Assembly (NCBI RefSeq): GCF_007678255.1
Contig: NZ_VEED01000024.1
Span: 1-64,000 of the forward strand
Direction of reading: 5' to 3'
Source: Bacillus sp. X1(2014)
Lineage (GTDB): Bacteria > Bacillota > Bacilli > Bacillales_B > DSM-18226
Length of the DNA: 64,000 nucleotides
Positions 1 through 7,158 of the stretch are shown in pieces (positions within the stretch are counted from its first letter, which is position 1; every line of letters begins with the position of its first letter). The notes beneath the pieces are model-generated. The model saw nothing but the letters and a program-made list of their open reading frames with translations. It was not told the origin of the DNA and made no database searches. The position numbers and the translations under genes are program-made.

Positions 1-15
1 AAACTCTCCAAGAAA
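1..15 (-). rRNA. rrsX: 16S rRNA, extreme 5' end (partial)
   Basis: Read on the minus strand, the last bases before the window edge are TTTCTTGGAGAGTTT, matching the known 5' end of bacillary 16S rRNA, which continues GATCCTGG. Only this terminus is present; the gene runs off the left edge. The tandem promoters and boxA-like leader just upstream, and the position beyond pdaB where Bacillus carries an rRNA operon, support the call. The symbol is a placeholder because the operon number is unknown. Confidence 0.8.
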
Positions 16-137
16 GTTGATTAGCTCATTTGTTACGTTGGCTTAGTTTCTTAAAAGAAACTAAAATTTATTGTTTGTTTGCACGATTTTGTTTGTTTAG
101 TTTTCAAAGAACAATTTCTCTATCGCTCAAAAGCGAC
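16..137 (-). other. rRNA operon leader with boxA-like antitermination site
   Basis: This is the transcribed leader between promoter P2 and the mature 16S end. On the minus strand it holds TTCTTTGAAAACT (99-112 region), the boxA-type sequence that Bacillus rRNA leaders use for Nus-dependent antitermination. It also has a near-perfect hairpin, TTAGTTTCTT/AAGAAACTAA (43-64), likely part of the 16S processing stem. The boxA role is family knowledge; the processing role is inference because the partner downstream of 16S is outside the window. Confidence 0.65.
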
Positions 138-143
138 TTTATT

Positions 144-172
144 AATATATCACCCGCAAAACATAAAGTCAA
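144..172 (-). promoter_or_regulatory. rRNA operon promoter P2 (SigA)
   Basis: On the minus strand: -35 TTGACT (172-167), 17-base spacer, -10 TATATT (149-144), close to SigA consensus. It is the downstream member of a tandem pair, as in Bacillus rRNA operons, and points at the 16S start. Confidence 0.85.
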
Positions 173-214
173 TAACTTTTTTCAAAGTTTTTTATGTCAG
201 CAGCGACGTTTATT

Positions 215-243
215 AATATACCAAGATACTTATTTATTGTCAA
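215..243 (-). promoter_or_regulatory. rRNA operon promoter P1 (SigA)
   Basis: On the minus strand: -35 TTGACA (243-238), 17-base spacer, -10 TATATT (220-215). The bases after both P1 and P2 -10 boxes are the same (AATAAA), showing a duplicated promoter. It lies just downstream of the small gene at 276-506. Confidence 0.85.
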
Positions 244-275
244 CGGATATTCACAAAAAAAATTAAAGTTTTTCC

Positions 276-506
276 TTACCCCTTTTTCCTATCCTTCTTT
301 CCTCTTCTCATATACTTAAGACAATCATGTGGAGATGCCACCCTGCGAAAAAGGGTAAACAATACTTTATATCTCTCTTCCATTGCTCTCTTTACTATAT
401 GGTCGATTCGATCATCTCTTAAATCAAAAAGGATTTCATCCATTTCTCTTTTAATAAGGTATTCCATTTCTTTTACTTCTTTATCATTTATTAGAAATCC
501 AAACAT
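276..506 (-). CDS. small conserved-looking protein of unknown function
   Basis: A 76-residue protein, predicted mostly helical and highly charged, with a basic C-terminus (RRGKKDRKKG). It has no signal peptide or membrane segment. The start is supported by GGAGG seven bases before ATG, and a plausible SigA promoter lies upstream (TTGGAA, 16 bases, GATAAT at 524-551). It sits between the pdaB promoter region and the rRNA promoters, on the strand of the rRNA operon. I do not recognise the family. The basic tail would allow RNA or DNA binding, but that is only a guess. Confidence 0.7.
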   Translation of the reverse strand: MFGFLINDKEVKEMEYLIKREMDEILFDLRDDRIDHIVKRAMEERYKVLFTLFRRVASPHDCLKYMRRGKKDRKKG

Positions 507-523
507 TGAATAACCTCCAACGA

Positions 524-551
524 ATTATCTAGTTATTGTAGTCATTTCCAA
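524..551 (-). promoter_or_regulatory. candidate SigA promoter for the 76-residue protein
   Basis: Minus-strand TTGGAA (551-546), 16-base spacer, GATAAT (529-524), ending about 18 bases before the start codon. The hexamers are reasonable but not perfect, and the short leader is only just long enough to include the ribosome-binding site. Confidence 0.4.
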
Positions 552-643
552 TTATTGAGATTTTATTATAAGATTTTCTAATCATATTTTAAAAAAAGCC
601 CGCATAGGTTGAGACAAGGACAGTATTGGACGAGGTGGGGACG

Positions 644-1396
644 ATGAAATTCTTTTTTGTATTTAACGGGAAGTCTTTGAAGAACATTTCACTTATTTTA
701 ATTGCAGCATTTTTTACTGCATGGTTTCTCTACATAGAGAACCTTACACAAATTCCTGTCTTTTCAACAAAGGATGGTCCGAAAGCGATTTATAGAGGAG
801 AAAAGGGTCTTGCACTTTCTTTTAATATTGGTTGGGGTGATGAAAAGGCAGAGCCTATTTTAGACACCTTAAAGAAGGAAAATGTAAAAGCAGCTACTTT
901 CTTCTTAGCTGGGTCGTGGGCCGAGCGACACCCAGACCTTGTTAACCGAATCATAAAGGATGGCTACGAGATCGGTATTCTTGGTTACGAATACAAAGAC
1001 TACAGGGACTTAGAAGATGTGAAAATTGGCCAAGATATCTCAAAAGCACAAGAAGCCTTCAGAAAACTAAATGTGAAAGATATTAAATTACTCCGCGCTC
1101 CAACCGGTCATTTTGATGAGCGGACTTTAAAAATTGCCAAAAGATACGGATACACAGTAGTCCATTGGAGCGTGGATTCAAAAGACTGGAATAATCCAGG
1201 GGTCCCAGTCATTGTTAAAAATGTAGGTAAAGCAGACAAAGGCGATATTGTTCTTCTTCATGCTTCCGATTCAGCAAAACAAACGGCAAAAGCATTGCCG
1301 TTGATTTTAAAGGATATCCGCCAAAAAGGGTTTAAACTTGTTTCCGTATCAGAAATGATCGCTAACGGAGAGGCCAGTTCAAAAGAAATTAGATAA
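644..1396 (+). CDS. pdaB: polysaccharide deacetylase family sporulation protein PdaB
   Basis: PdaB belongs to the NodB-type carbohydrate esterase 4 family and is needed in Bacillus to keep spores stable late in sporulation. The 250-residue product has an N-terminal membrane anchor (about residues 15-33), then the NodB domain from about residue 60 to 235. I start at ATG 644, preceded by GAGGTGGGG; a TTG at 626 would add six residues. The first catalytic motif, TFDDG in active esterases, reads SFNIGW: both acidic positions are changed, and the HxxxH metal motif is absent (GYEYKDY). B. subtilis PdaB already lacks the second Asp and the histidines but keeps the first Asp, so this copy may be non-catalytic. 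It faces kbaA across a shared terminator. Confidence 0.9.
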   Translation: MKFFFVFNGKSLKNISLILIAAFFTAWFLYIENLTQIPVFSTKDGPKAIYRGEKGLALSFNIGWGDEKAEPILDTLKKENVKAATFFLAGSWAERHPDLVNRIIKDGYEIGILGYEYKDYRDLEDVKIGQDISKAQEAFRKLNVKDIKLLRAPTGHFDERTLKIAKRYGYTVVHWSVDSKDWNNPGVPVIVKNVGKADKGDIVLLHASDSAKQTAKALPLILKDIRQKGFKLVSVSEMIANGEASSKEIR

Positions 1397-1399
1397 CAC

Positions 1400-1438
1400 A
1401 AAAAAACCGTCCAACTTTTTAAATGGACGGCTTTTTTG
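1400..1438. terminator. bidirectional terminator between pdaB and kbaA
   Basis: Perfect 7-bp stem CCGTCCA/TGGACGG (1407-1413, 1424-1430), with an A-tract before and a T-tract after, so it can end transcripts from both sides. The kbaA stop codon (1419-1421) lies in the loop, so the kbaA 3' end forms one arm. Confidence 0.85.
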
Positions 1439-2099
1439 TCTTTCTCTTATTTACGGGTTTATTACTTTGGGCTTGGCTTGCCCTTTTTTGTCTTTCCTGC
1501 TGTGATTGCATGTTTAATTTATGCAAAATCAAAAGTTGGTAAGCATTACATGCCATTAATGCAAACATCATGAGGTAAAGCCAGCTATGTTCATTTACAC
1601 GAAGGACTGGTACCCACTCAACTAATGTAACCACAATCATAAAGAACATGGCAGGAATAAATGCATCGCGATTGGTCTGTTTTACTTTATACCACGCTGC
1701 CGCCAATGCAGCTGCTAACAGGATGATAGCTAGACCAAAGTACGGGAGAATAGAATCACCTGGGTCAGCAAAATTTTCGTATCGCAGATAAACTAAATCA
1801 AATAAACCAAAAAGAATAAGAACAATTTGAACAGCATTCCACAATGAAGCAGATTTAAAAATTCCTAAACCGAAGCGGTGAACTGTTAAATATGCAAAAA
1901 AGCCCATTTGGCTAATGACACTAAACAAAAAGCCCATGACAATTAACCAAATCAATGTCGACAAAATATCAATGAGTTTAAATTCAGTAAAATAGGGCTC
2001 AAACTCATTCCAGCGAACAATAAAGCCCACAATAGCCGTTGTGAGTCCGCCCACTAATAATGTGTTTAAAAATAATTTTACCCAATTACGGCTTGTCAC
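1419..2099 (-). CDS. kbaA: KinB signalling pathway activation protein KbaA
   Basis: KbaA is a membrane protein that activates the KinB kinase branch of the sporulation phosphorelay. The 226-residue product has about six hydrophobic segments and a basic, Gln/Lys-rich cytoplasmic C-terminal tail. I place the start at GTG 2099 (product begins MTSRNWVKLF) because GGAGG lies seven bases upstream and the known family starts at this point; the longer frame to 2168 is probably not translated. The convergent arrangement with pdaB and divergent arrangement with gerD match B. subtilis. Confidence 0.88.
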   Translation of the reverse strand: MTSRNWVKLFLNTLLVGGLTTAIVGFIVRWNEFEPYFTEFKLIDILSTLIWLIVMGFLFSVISQMGFFAYLTVHRFGLGIFKSASLWNAVQIVLILFGLFDLVYLRYENFADPGDSILPYFGLAIILLAAALAAAWYKVKQTNRDAFIPAMFFMIVVTLVEWVPVLRVNEHSWLYLMMFALMACNAYQLLILHKLNMQSQQERQKRASQAQSNKPVNKRKTKKPSI

Positions 2100-2184
2100 A
2101 CTATAAACCTCCAAAATACAAAAATAATCAACATTATGATTGTACCAAGCCAAATTTGAAAAATCCATAATTTATAATTCCATA

Positions 2185-2215
2185 CGAATAATCTTTCACA
2201 AGTTAAAACATGCTA
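2185..2215 (+). promoter_or_regulatory. SigG-type forespore promoter for gerD
   Basis: CGAATA (2185-2190), 18-base spacer, CATGCTA (2209-2215), compared with the SigG consensus TGAATA and CATACTA (one mismatch in each). gerD is a known SigG-dependent gene in B. subtilis, and the site sits 34 bases before its ATG. Confidence 0.65.
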
Positions 2216-2249
2216 AACTTAAGGATTTTTATGTGAAAGGGGCTTATTA

Positions 2250-2864
2250 ATGAAAGCAAAGAGCATATTGCGCCTCCTGCCCATCTTGGTGTTTCTGACA
2301 AGCTGTTCTGCCAATGAATCCAGCGGCGGAGGACAAGTTGATTACGAACAAACGAAAAAGATGGTTGTTGATATTCTTAAAACGGATGATGGGAAGAAAG
2401 CACTCCAAGAAGTAATGTCAAGTGATGGCATGAAGGAAAAGCTGGTAATGGATCAAAAAGTAGTCTCTGATACGATCCAGCAAACTCTCACATCAGATAA
2501 GGCAAAAGATTATTGGAAAGAAACGTTTAGTGATCCTAAATTCGCACAAAGCGTGTCAAAAAACTTAAAAGCTGAAAACAAAAAGTTACTAAAGGAATTA
2601 ATGAATGACCCCGAATACAGAGGAATGATGATTGAGGTTTTTAAAGAGCCAGAAATTCAAAAAGAGATGGCAGATGCATTAAAAAGTAAAGAGTACCGGT
2701 CTCATCTACAGAAAGTCATCACAGAAACAGTAGATAGTCCCTTGTTTAAAGCAAAAATACAAGAATTACTCTTAAAGGCAGCAGAAGAGGCAAATAGCAA
2801 AGCCGCAAGTAAAAGCCAAAGCTCCGACCAAGACAGCGGCAGTAAATCCGACACAGGGGGCTGA
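2250..2864 (+). CDS. gerD: spore germination lipoprotein GerD
   Basis: GerD is a lipoprotein of the spore inner membrane that clusters the germinant receptors (germinosome) and is needed for fast nutrient germination. The 204-residue product has a lipoprotein signal peptide with lipobox L-T-S-C and Cys19 as the lipidated residue. A charged helical domain (about 30-180) and a low-complexity Ser/Lys/Asp tail follow. ATG 2250 is preceded by AAAGGGG. A SigG-like promoter precedes it and a strong terminator follows. Its strand is opposite to salA and kbaA, as in B. subtilis. Confidence 0.92.
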   Translation: MKAKSILRLLPILVFLTSCSANESSGGGQVDYEQTKKMVVDILKTDDGKKALQEVMSSDGMKEKLVMDQKVVSDTIQQTLTSDKAKDYWKETFSDPKFAQSVSKNLKAENKKLLKELMNDPEYRGMMIEVFKEPEIQKEMADALKSKEYRSHLQKVITETVDSPLFKAKIQELLLKAAEEANSKAASKSQSSDQDSGSKSDTGG

Positions 2865-2895
2865 AGCAAATTATTTATCTTAACCTCTACTATCT

Positions 2896-2938
2896 AAAAA
2901 AAGAGAAGCCTTTTCCAGAAGGAAAAGCTTCTCTTTTT
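2896..2938 (+). terminator. terminator of gerD
   Basis: Long stem AAGAGAAGC.TTTTCC pairing with GGAAAAGCTTCTCTT around a three-base loop, ending in a T run (2933-2938). The A-rich 5' side may let it work in both directions. Confidence 0.85.
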
Positions 2939-2955
2939 GAGTTTATTTATTTTTT

Positions 2956-3138
2956 GGCTCTGTTAAATTTGTTTGTTGATTTCCGCTCCAGGCGCTCGCT
3001 TTCCGCGGGCGTGCCGGGGAGCCTCCTCGGCGCTTAAGCGCCTGTGGGGTCTCCCCTGCCCCGTACTCCCGCAGGAGTCGAGCGCCTTCCACTCCAATCA
3101 ACGGACTATAAAAAACAACAATCTCGTTTAACAGAGCC
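2956..3138. repeat. 183-bp palindromic MITE-like repeat, copy 1
   Basis: The ends are perfect 12-bp inverted repeats, GGCTCTGTTAAA (2956-2967) and TTTAACAGAGCC (3127-3138). The interior is GC-rich and itself palindromic around GGCGCTTAAGCGCC. A 62-base core (from 3014 on) is identical to the copy at 50471-50642. It has no coding potential. It abuts salA so closely that the last base of the element is the last base of the salA stop codon. Elements of this sequence type are common in Bacillaceae genomes as far as I recall; a transposase in trans is inferred. Confidence 0.85.
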
Positions 3139-4193
3139 TATTTTTTAAGTAAGGCCGTTACTTTTTCAGCGATTTCTAAATAAATTTTTCCAGTCTGATG
3201 GTCTTCTTGATAGATCGATGGAGCGAAGTCTTCTTCGTTCCAATCAGGCTGGTTAAGCGGTAAACGGCCAAGAACTTCCGTATTCAATTCCTCCGCTAAT
3301 TTATCGCCTCCGCCTTGGCCAAATACATATTCCTTTTCACCGGTCAGCTTACTTTCAAAGTATGCCATGTTTTCAATGACACCAAGAACTTCATGGTCAG
3401 TTTTCAGTGCCATTGCTCCTGCACGTGCTGCAACAAAGGCAGCTGTCGGATGCGGAGTAGTAACAATAATTTCTTTACATGCCGGAAGCATAGTGTGAAC
3501 GTCTAAAGCCACATCCCCAGTACCTGGTGGCAAATCTAATAATAGATAGTCGATATCGCCCCACTCTACTTCACTAAAGAAGCTGTTTAACATTTTCCCT
3601 AACATTGGGCCACGCCAAATAATTGGCGAATTGTCTTCAACAAAGAAGCCCATTGAAATGACTTGAACGCCAAAACGTTCTACAGGGATAATCTTTTCTC
3701 CTCTAACTACAGGTCTTTGTGTAATTCCCATCATATCAGGCACACTAAATCCATAAATATCGGCATCAATTAAGCCAACCTTTTTGCCTAGGCGTGCAAG
3801 AGCGACAGCCAGGTTCACTGACACTGTTGATTTACCAACACCGCCTTTTCCACTTGCAATCGCAATGAAGGTGGTTTTATTTGAATGAAGTAAGTTTGTA
3901 TCATTACTTTCTGGTTCCGCATGACGATGTGCGGCTAATACTTCTTCAGGGAGTTCGCTAAAGCGGATTCCAACTGTTGCTGCACCAGCTTCTTTTAGCA
4001 AATTAACAATTTGTGTTTGTAATTGAAGCTGCTCCGCTGTACCAGTTTTCGCGATTGCCACTTTTACGCTGACATGGTTTTTTTCTTCTTTGATTTTTAT
4101 TTCCACAATAGCATTTAATTCAGCTAATGTTTTATGTAAAAATGGTTCTTTAAGGCTGCCAAGAACCTCATAGATTCTTTCCTCTGTTAACAT
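3138..4193 (-). CDS. salA: Mrp/NBP35-family ATP-binding protein SalA
   Basis: SalA is a deviant Walker-type P-loop ATPase of the Mrp family. In B. subtilis it acts as a transcriptional regulator that represses scoC and so favours exoprotease expression; relatives are Fe-S cluster carriers. The product has an N-terminal DUF59/MIP18-like domain (about 1-85), then the ATPase with Walker A GKGGVGKST (about 118-126) and the motif DLPPGTGD. I start at ATG 4193 (MLTEERIYEV) with GAGGTG upstream, rather than at GTG 4208. The stop codon TAG is completed by the terminal base of a MITE-like repeat, so the natural C-terminus may have been slightly altered. Confidence 0.92.
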   Translation of the reverse strand: MLTEERIYEVLGSLKEPFLHKTLAELNAIVEIKIKEEKNHVSVKVAIAKTGTAEQLQLQTQIVNLLKEAGAATVGIRFSELPEEVLAAHRHAEPESNDTNLLHSNKTTFIAIASGKGGVGKSTVSVNLAVALARLGKKVGLIDADIYGFSVPDMMGITQRPVVRGEKIIPVERFGVQVISMGFFVEDNSPIIWRGPMLGKMLNSFFSEVEWGDIDYLLLDLPPGTGDVALDVHTMLPACKEIIVTTPHPTAAFVAARAGAMALKTDHEVLGVIENMAYFESKLTGEKEYVFGQGGGDKLAEELNTEVLGRLPLNQPDWNEEDFAPSIYQEDHQTGKIYLEIAEKVTALLKK

Positions 4194-4302
4194 AAAAAAG
4201 CACCTCACATTTTGAATTCGTTTCCATCTCTCAGTATATCATAACCAAGTTAAGAAACAGTTAAATGAATCACACGTATTTTTAATGCTATCTGCTTTTT
4301 TT

Positions 4303-4333
4303 CAAAAAAAAGAGAAGGTGTTCTCCCACCTTC
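4303..4333 (-). terminator. terminator of cwlD
   Basis: On the minus strand the stem GAAGGTG/CACCTTC (4333-4327, 4320-4314), with a six-base loop, is followed by TCTTTTTTTTG. The cwlD stop codon overlaps the 5' arm. Confidence 0.85.
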
Positions 4334-5057
4334 AATACTCTGGCTCGACGAGTTCTTTTTCATTCGTATAATAACGAGTGATTCCTTGATAGATGGAAAC
4401 GGCAATTTTCTCCTGGTAGGAATCCTTTTTTAACTTTTCCTTTTCTGCAGGGTTGGACAAAAAGCCAACTTCAACTAGAACGCCAGGTTTCTTCGCATTT
4501 TTTAAAATATAGACGTTATTAATGGGCTTCGCTCTACGCGTCGTATTCTGTAAATTTGTCCGCAGCTCGTCTTGGATAAACTTGGCTGCTTCTGCATTTT
4601 CCTTATATTGTGGCGCATAGAAGGTTTGCGCCCCACTCCATCTCGAAGAAGGAATCGCATTTAAATGAATACTGACAAAAAAGTCATTATCACCCTCGTT
4701 AATCATTTTCAGTCTAGTTTTTAAATCTTCCACTTTTCTTCGACTGTAACCCCGTGTATCAGAAGCCGCTAAATCGGTATCTGTTTCTCTAGTCATAATC
4801 ACAAGGGCTCCCTGCATTTGCAAGTAATCCCGAACTTTTTTGGTGATTTCAAGGGCAATGTCTTTTTCTAATGTTTGACCCGTTCCTGCGCCGCCATCTG
4901 GTCCGCCGTGGCCCGGGTCAAGCAAAATGATTTTTCCCGACAACGGAAGATTCCACGCACTCAACGAGTCATCTTCAACAAAGTCATATTGTAAAACGAA
5001 AAATAAGACAAATAAGCCTACAATAAAACTAATTATTTTCAGTCTGCGCTTTGACAC
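4332..5057 (-). CDS. cwlD: N-acetylmuramoyl-L-alanine amidase CwlD
   Basis: CwlD is the Amidase_3 family enzyme that removes peptide side chains from muramic acid during cortex synthesis. This is the first step in making muramic-delta-lactam, which germination lytic enzymes recognise. The product has an N-terminal signal or anchor segment (about 8-25), then the zinc amidase domain with LDPGHGGPDGG, the catalytic or zinc residues in the ETD and SIHLNA motifs, and E in VEVGFLSNP. I prefer GTG 5057, with GGAAGGA nine bases upstream; ATG 5066 has the same Shine-Dalgarno directly abutting it. Deacetylation by a PdaA-type enzyme follows CwlD in the pathway. Confidence 0.92.
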   Translation of the reverse strand: MSKRRLKIISFIVGLFVLFFVLQYDFVEDDSLSAWNLPLSGKIILLDPGHGGPDGGAGTGQTLEKDIALEITKKVRDYLQMQGALVIMTRETDTDLAASDTRGYSRRKVEDLKTRLKMINEGDNDFFVSIHLNAIPSSRWSGAQTFYAPQYKENAEAAKFIQDELRTNLQNTTRRAKPINNVYILKNAKKPGVLVEVGFLSNPAEKEKLKKDSYQEKIAVSIYQGITRYYTNEKELVEPEY

Positions 5058-5141
5058 CCCGATCATTCCTTCCCGCTCGTCCCTATTCTCTAAACGATAT
5101 GTGACAAAGGGGGGATTTAGAACAGGAAGAAATGCTAGACC

Positions 5142-5585
5142 TTAGTGCAGGCGGAGCTTGTGACGTCTTTGCCCTTTTTCAAAGCCCTCTCTCCACCAGA
5201 TATGGATATACTGCTCACATAGGTAATAAAGTGATTCACTCATGGCGCCTTCTTCCCCGCTTCCCCAATAAAGGAAAAAGTTATATAACGTATCAATAAG
5301 GTGTTTTTCTTCTCGGTAGCAGCGTTTTCGAACATCATCAAGGTTTTCGCCATGATAGCCAAACTTGCTATATTTTGCTCCCAATAAAAAGGATTCAAGA
5401 GCGATGTCATAGCAGGCTTCTTCAATTCCTGTATTCATGATGAGGCTGGAAACAATTTTTGTTGAACCAAAGTATTGTTGGACTCGTTCTTTTAATGTAT
5501 TGATCGATAGTTCCCGGAGAACTGATCGTTCATATTTTATTTGTTTTTCACGTTTTTTTTCCTTAAAGGTCGTAATTACTGTCAC
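5142..5585 (-). CDS. ybaK: DUF2521 family protein YbaK
   Basis: A 147-residue, mainly helical, soluble protein with a conserved centre (EEACYDIALESFLLGAKYSKFGY region) typical of B. subtilis YbaK, which precedes cwlD there too. Its function is not known to me. GTG 5585 is supported by AGAGGTG seven bases upstream. It marks the left border of the accessory block: in B. subtilis the next gene towards rpsI is ybaJ, which is absent here. Confidence 0.85.
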   Translation of the reverse strand: MTVITTFKEKKREKQIKYERSVLRELSINTLKERVQQYFGSTKIVSSLIMNTGIEEACYDIALESFLLGAKYSKFGYHGENLDDVRKRCYREEKHLIDTLYNFFLYWGSGEEGAMSESLYYLCEQYIHIWWREGFEKGQRRHKLRLH

Positions 5586-5763
5586 TACTTTTCACCTCTT
5601 AGAACTATTCTTTATCTAGGGTTCAGAAGAAATGCAAAGTTTTAAGTTGCCAATTTTTATCGGGTGGATCTCTAAATTGTTAACAAAGAATTCAAACCAT
5701 TATTATGTTGTTCTTTGTAAAATAAGAGGTGGTCCCCAAAAAATTGTGGAGAGGAAGTGGCAC

Positions 5764-6675
5764 ATGCCGCATTATAAGTCTCGTGTGAGGTCAAAGGAAT
5801 TACGAGTTCTGAGTTCATTGAATGTACGAATGGAGCTGTCTTTCAAGGAAAAGCAGCGTCATGCTTACCTTGAAAAGGGATACCAGGGGGAAGTGTTCTT
5901 TGACCAGTTAACTTCGGAGTTAAAAAATGATTTATACATTTTAAATGATTTAGGCCTTGAACAGAATAAAACGTTTTTTCAAATTGATACATTAATTATT
6001 TCACAGCATACGATTTATCCATATGAAATAAAAAACTATGAGGGGGATTATCGATATGAATCAGGAAATTTCTACCCCAAATCATCAAAGGATGAAATTA
6101 GTAATCCTTTACATCAATTAAAACGAAGTAAGTTGATCCTTCATTCTTTACTTAAAGATCTTGGCTTTCACTTACCTATTGAAGGCAACGTAACCTTTGT
6201 AAACCCCAATTTCACCTTATATCAAGCCCCATTAAAAGAGCCAATTATTCACCCCACTCAACTAAACATTCTGATGAAAAGATTAAATGAGATTCCATCA
6301 AAACTAACAAACCGCCATAAAACGCTTGCTGATCAACTAATCTCATTGCACCAAACTGACAATCCTTTTACCCGTTATCCCCCTTATAACTTTGGTCAAT
6401 TGAAAAAGGGGTTTATTTGTGGAAAGTGCCACTCGCTGATCATTCCTGGTGAGGGGAAGATGATGATTGTCTGTGGTACATGCGGCCACATGGAAACAGT
6501 CGATTCTGCTGTTTTACGGTGTGTGGAGGAATTAATGTTGCTTTTTCCTGGCATCAAAATTACAACTAATCTGGTTTTCGAATGGTGTGGGGTTGGGTCA
6601 AAAAAACAAATTAGTCGAATCCTTAAACAAAACTATACTTTGATGGGGTTTGGTCAATGGACTTATTATGAATAG
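5764..6675 (+). CDS. NERD-domain protein with C-terminal zinc ribbon
   Basis: The 303-residue product has a NERD (nuclease-related) domain at about 35-150: a G-E start (KGYQGEVFFDQL), an acidic position in FQIDTLII and EIKNYEG, which fit the D...ExK pattern of the restriction-endonuclease-like fold. The C-terminal third has a zinc ribbon, CGKC...CGTC, then a helical tail. I start at ATG 5764, preceded by GAGAGGAAG. A possible SigA promoter is TTAACA, 17 bases, TTATGT (5680-5708). NERD proteins are widespread on plasmids and chromosomes of Bacillaceae; a DNA-processing or defence role is plausible but unproven. It is the first gene of the accessory block. Confidence 0.8.
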   Translation: MPHYKSRVRSKELRVLSSLNVRMELSFKEKQRHAYLEKGYQGEVFFDQLTSELKNDLYILNDLGLEQNKTFFQIDTLIISQHTIYPYEIKNYEGDYRYESGNFYPKSSKDEISNPLHQLKRSKLILHSLLKDLGFHLPIEGNVTFVNPNFTLYQAPLKEPIIHPTQLNILMKRLNEIPSKLTNRHKTLADQLISLHQTDNPFTRYPPYNFGQLKKGFICGKCHSLIIPGEGKMMIVCGTCGHMETVDSAVLRCVEELMLLFPGIKITTNLVFEWCGVGSKKQISRILKQNYTLMGFGQWTYYE

Positions 6676-6745
6676 ATTTACCAAGGCAACTCTTTTTCCT
6701 ACACAGAGGTAGGCGCGATTGACTACCCTATGTACTCTTTTTTTC

Positions 6746-7024
6746 GCTACATGGTCGTCAATAGCCCTTATTGTCTACCCTGGCGAATCTTTTTTCTCTT
6801 GCTCAGTCGTCAATCGCCTCTATTGTCTACCCCTAGGGACCTTTTTTTCCCCTGCTCAGTCGTCAATCGCCTCTATTGTCTACCCCTAGGGACCTTTTTT
6901 TCCCCTGCTCAGTCGTCAATCGCCTCTATTGTCTACCCCTAGGGACCTTTTTTCCCCTGCTCAGTCGTCAATCGCCTCTATTGTCTACCAAGACGAATCT
7001 TTTTTCTCTTGCTTAGTCGTCAAT
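6746..7024. repeat. 53-bp tandem repeat array (five units and a partial)
   Basis: Units begin at 6746, 6801, 6854, 6907, 6959 and a partial at 7011. The constant part is GTCGTCAATCGCCTCTATTG followed by TCTACC. The variable part is of two types: outer units carry GAATCTTTTTTCTCTTG, inner units carry CCCTAGGGACC plus a T-tract and CCCC. No unique spacers are present, so it is a minisatellite. It fills most of the 480-bp gap between the NERD gene and the SDR gene; the rest (6676-6745, 7025-7158) shows no clear feature beyond the SDR ribosome-binding site. Confidence 0.9.
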
Positions 7025-7158
7025 GACATCTCTAATCACTGGTTATTTCTTCAATTTCTCATCCTAAAGTTGTAGGAAAACTTCAAGCTTTTTTCCGAAG
7101 GCTGATTTTCAAGAACCCTGTATGCTTAAGACATTAAGAAACAAAGGGAGAGATAGAT

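Noticed and set aside
6730..6942. Open frame of 70 codons over the 53-bp array
   Set aside because: It is low-complexity, repeats with the array, has no ribosome-binding site and no resemblance to a protein.
6746..7024. CRISPR array (about 26-base repeats with about 27-base spacers)
   Set aside because: The spacers are not unique: only two types occur and they are nearly identical among units, there is no leader, and no cas genes lie nearby. It is a minisatellite.
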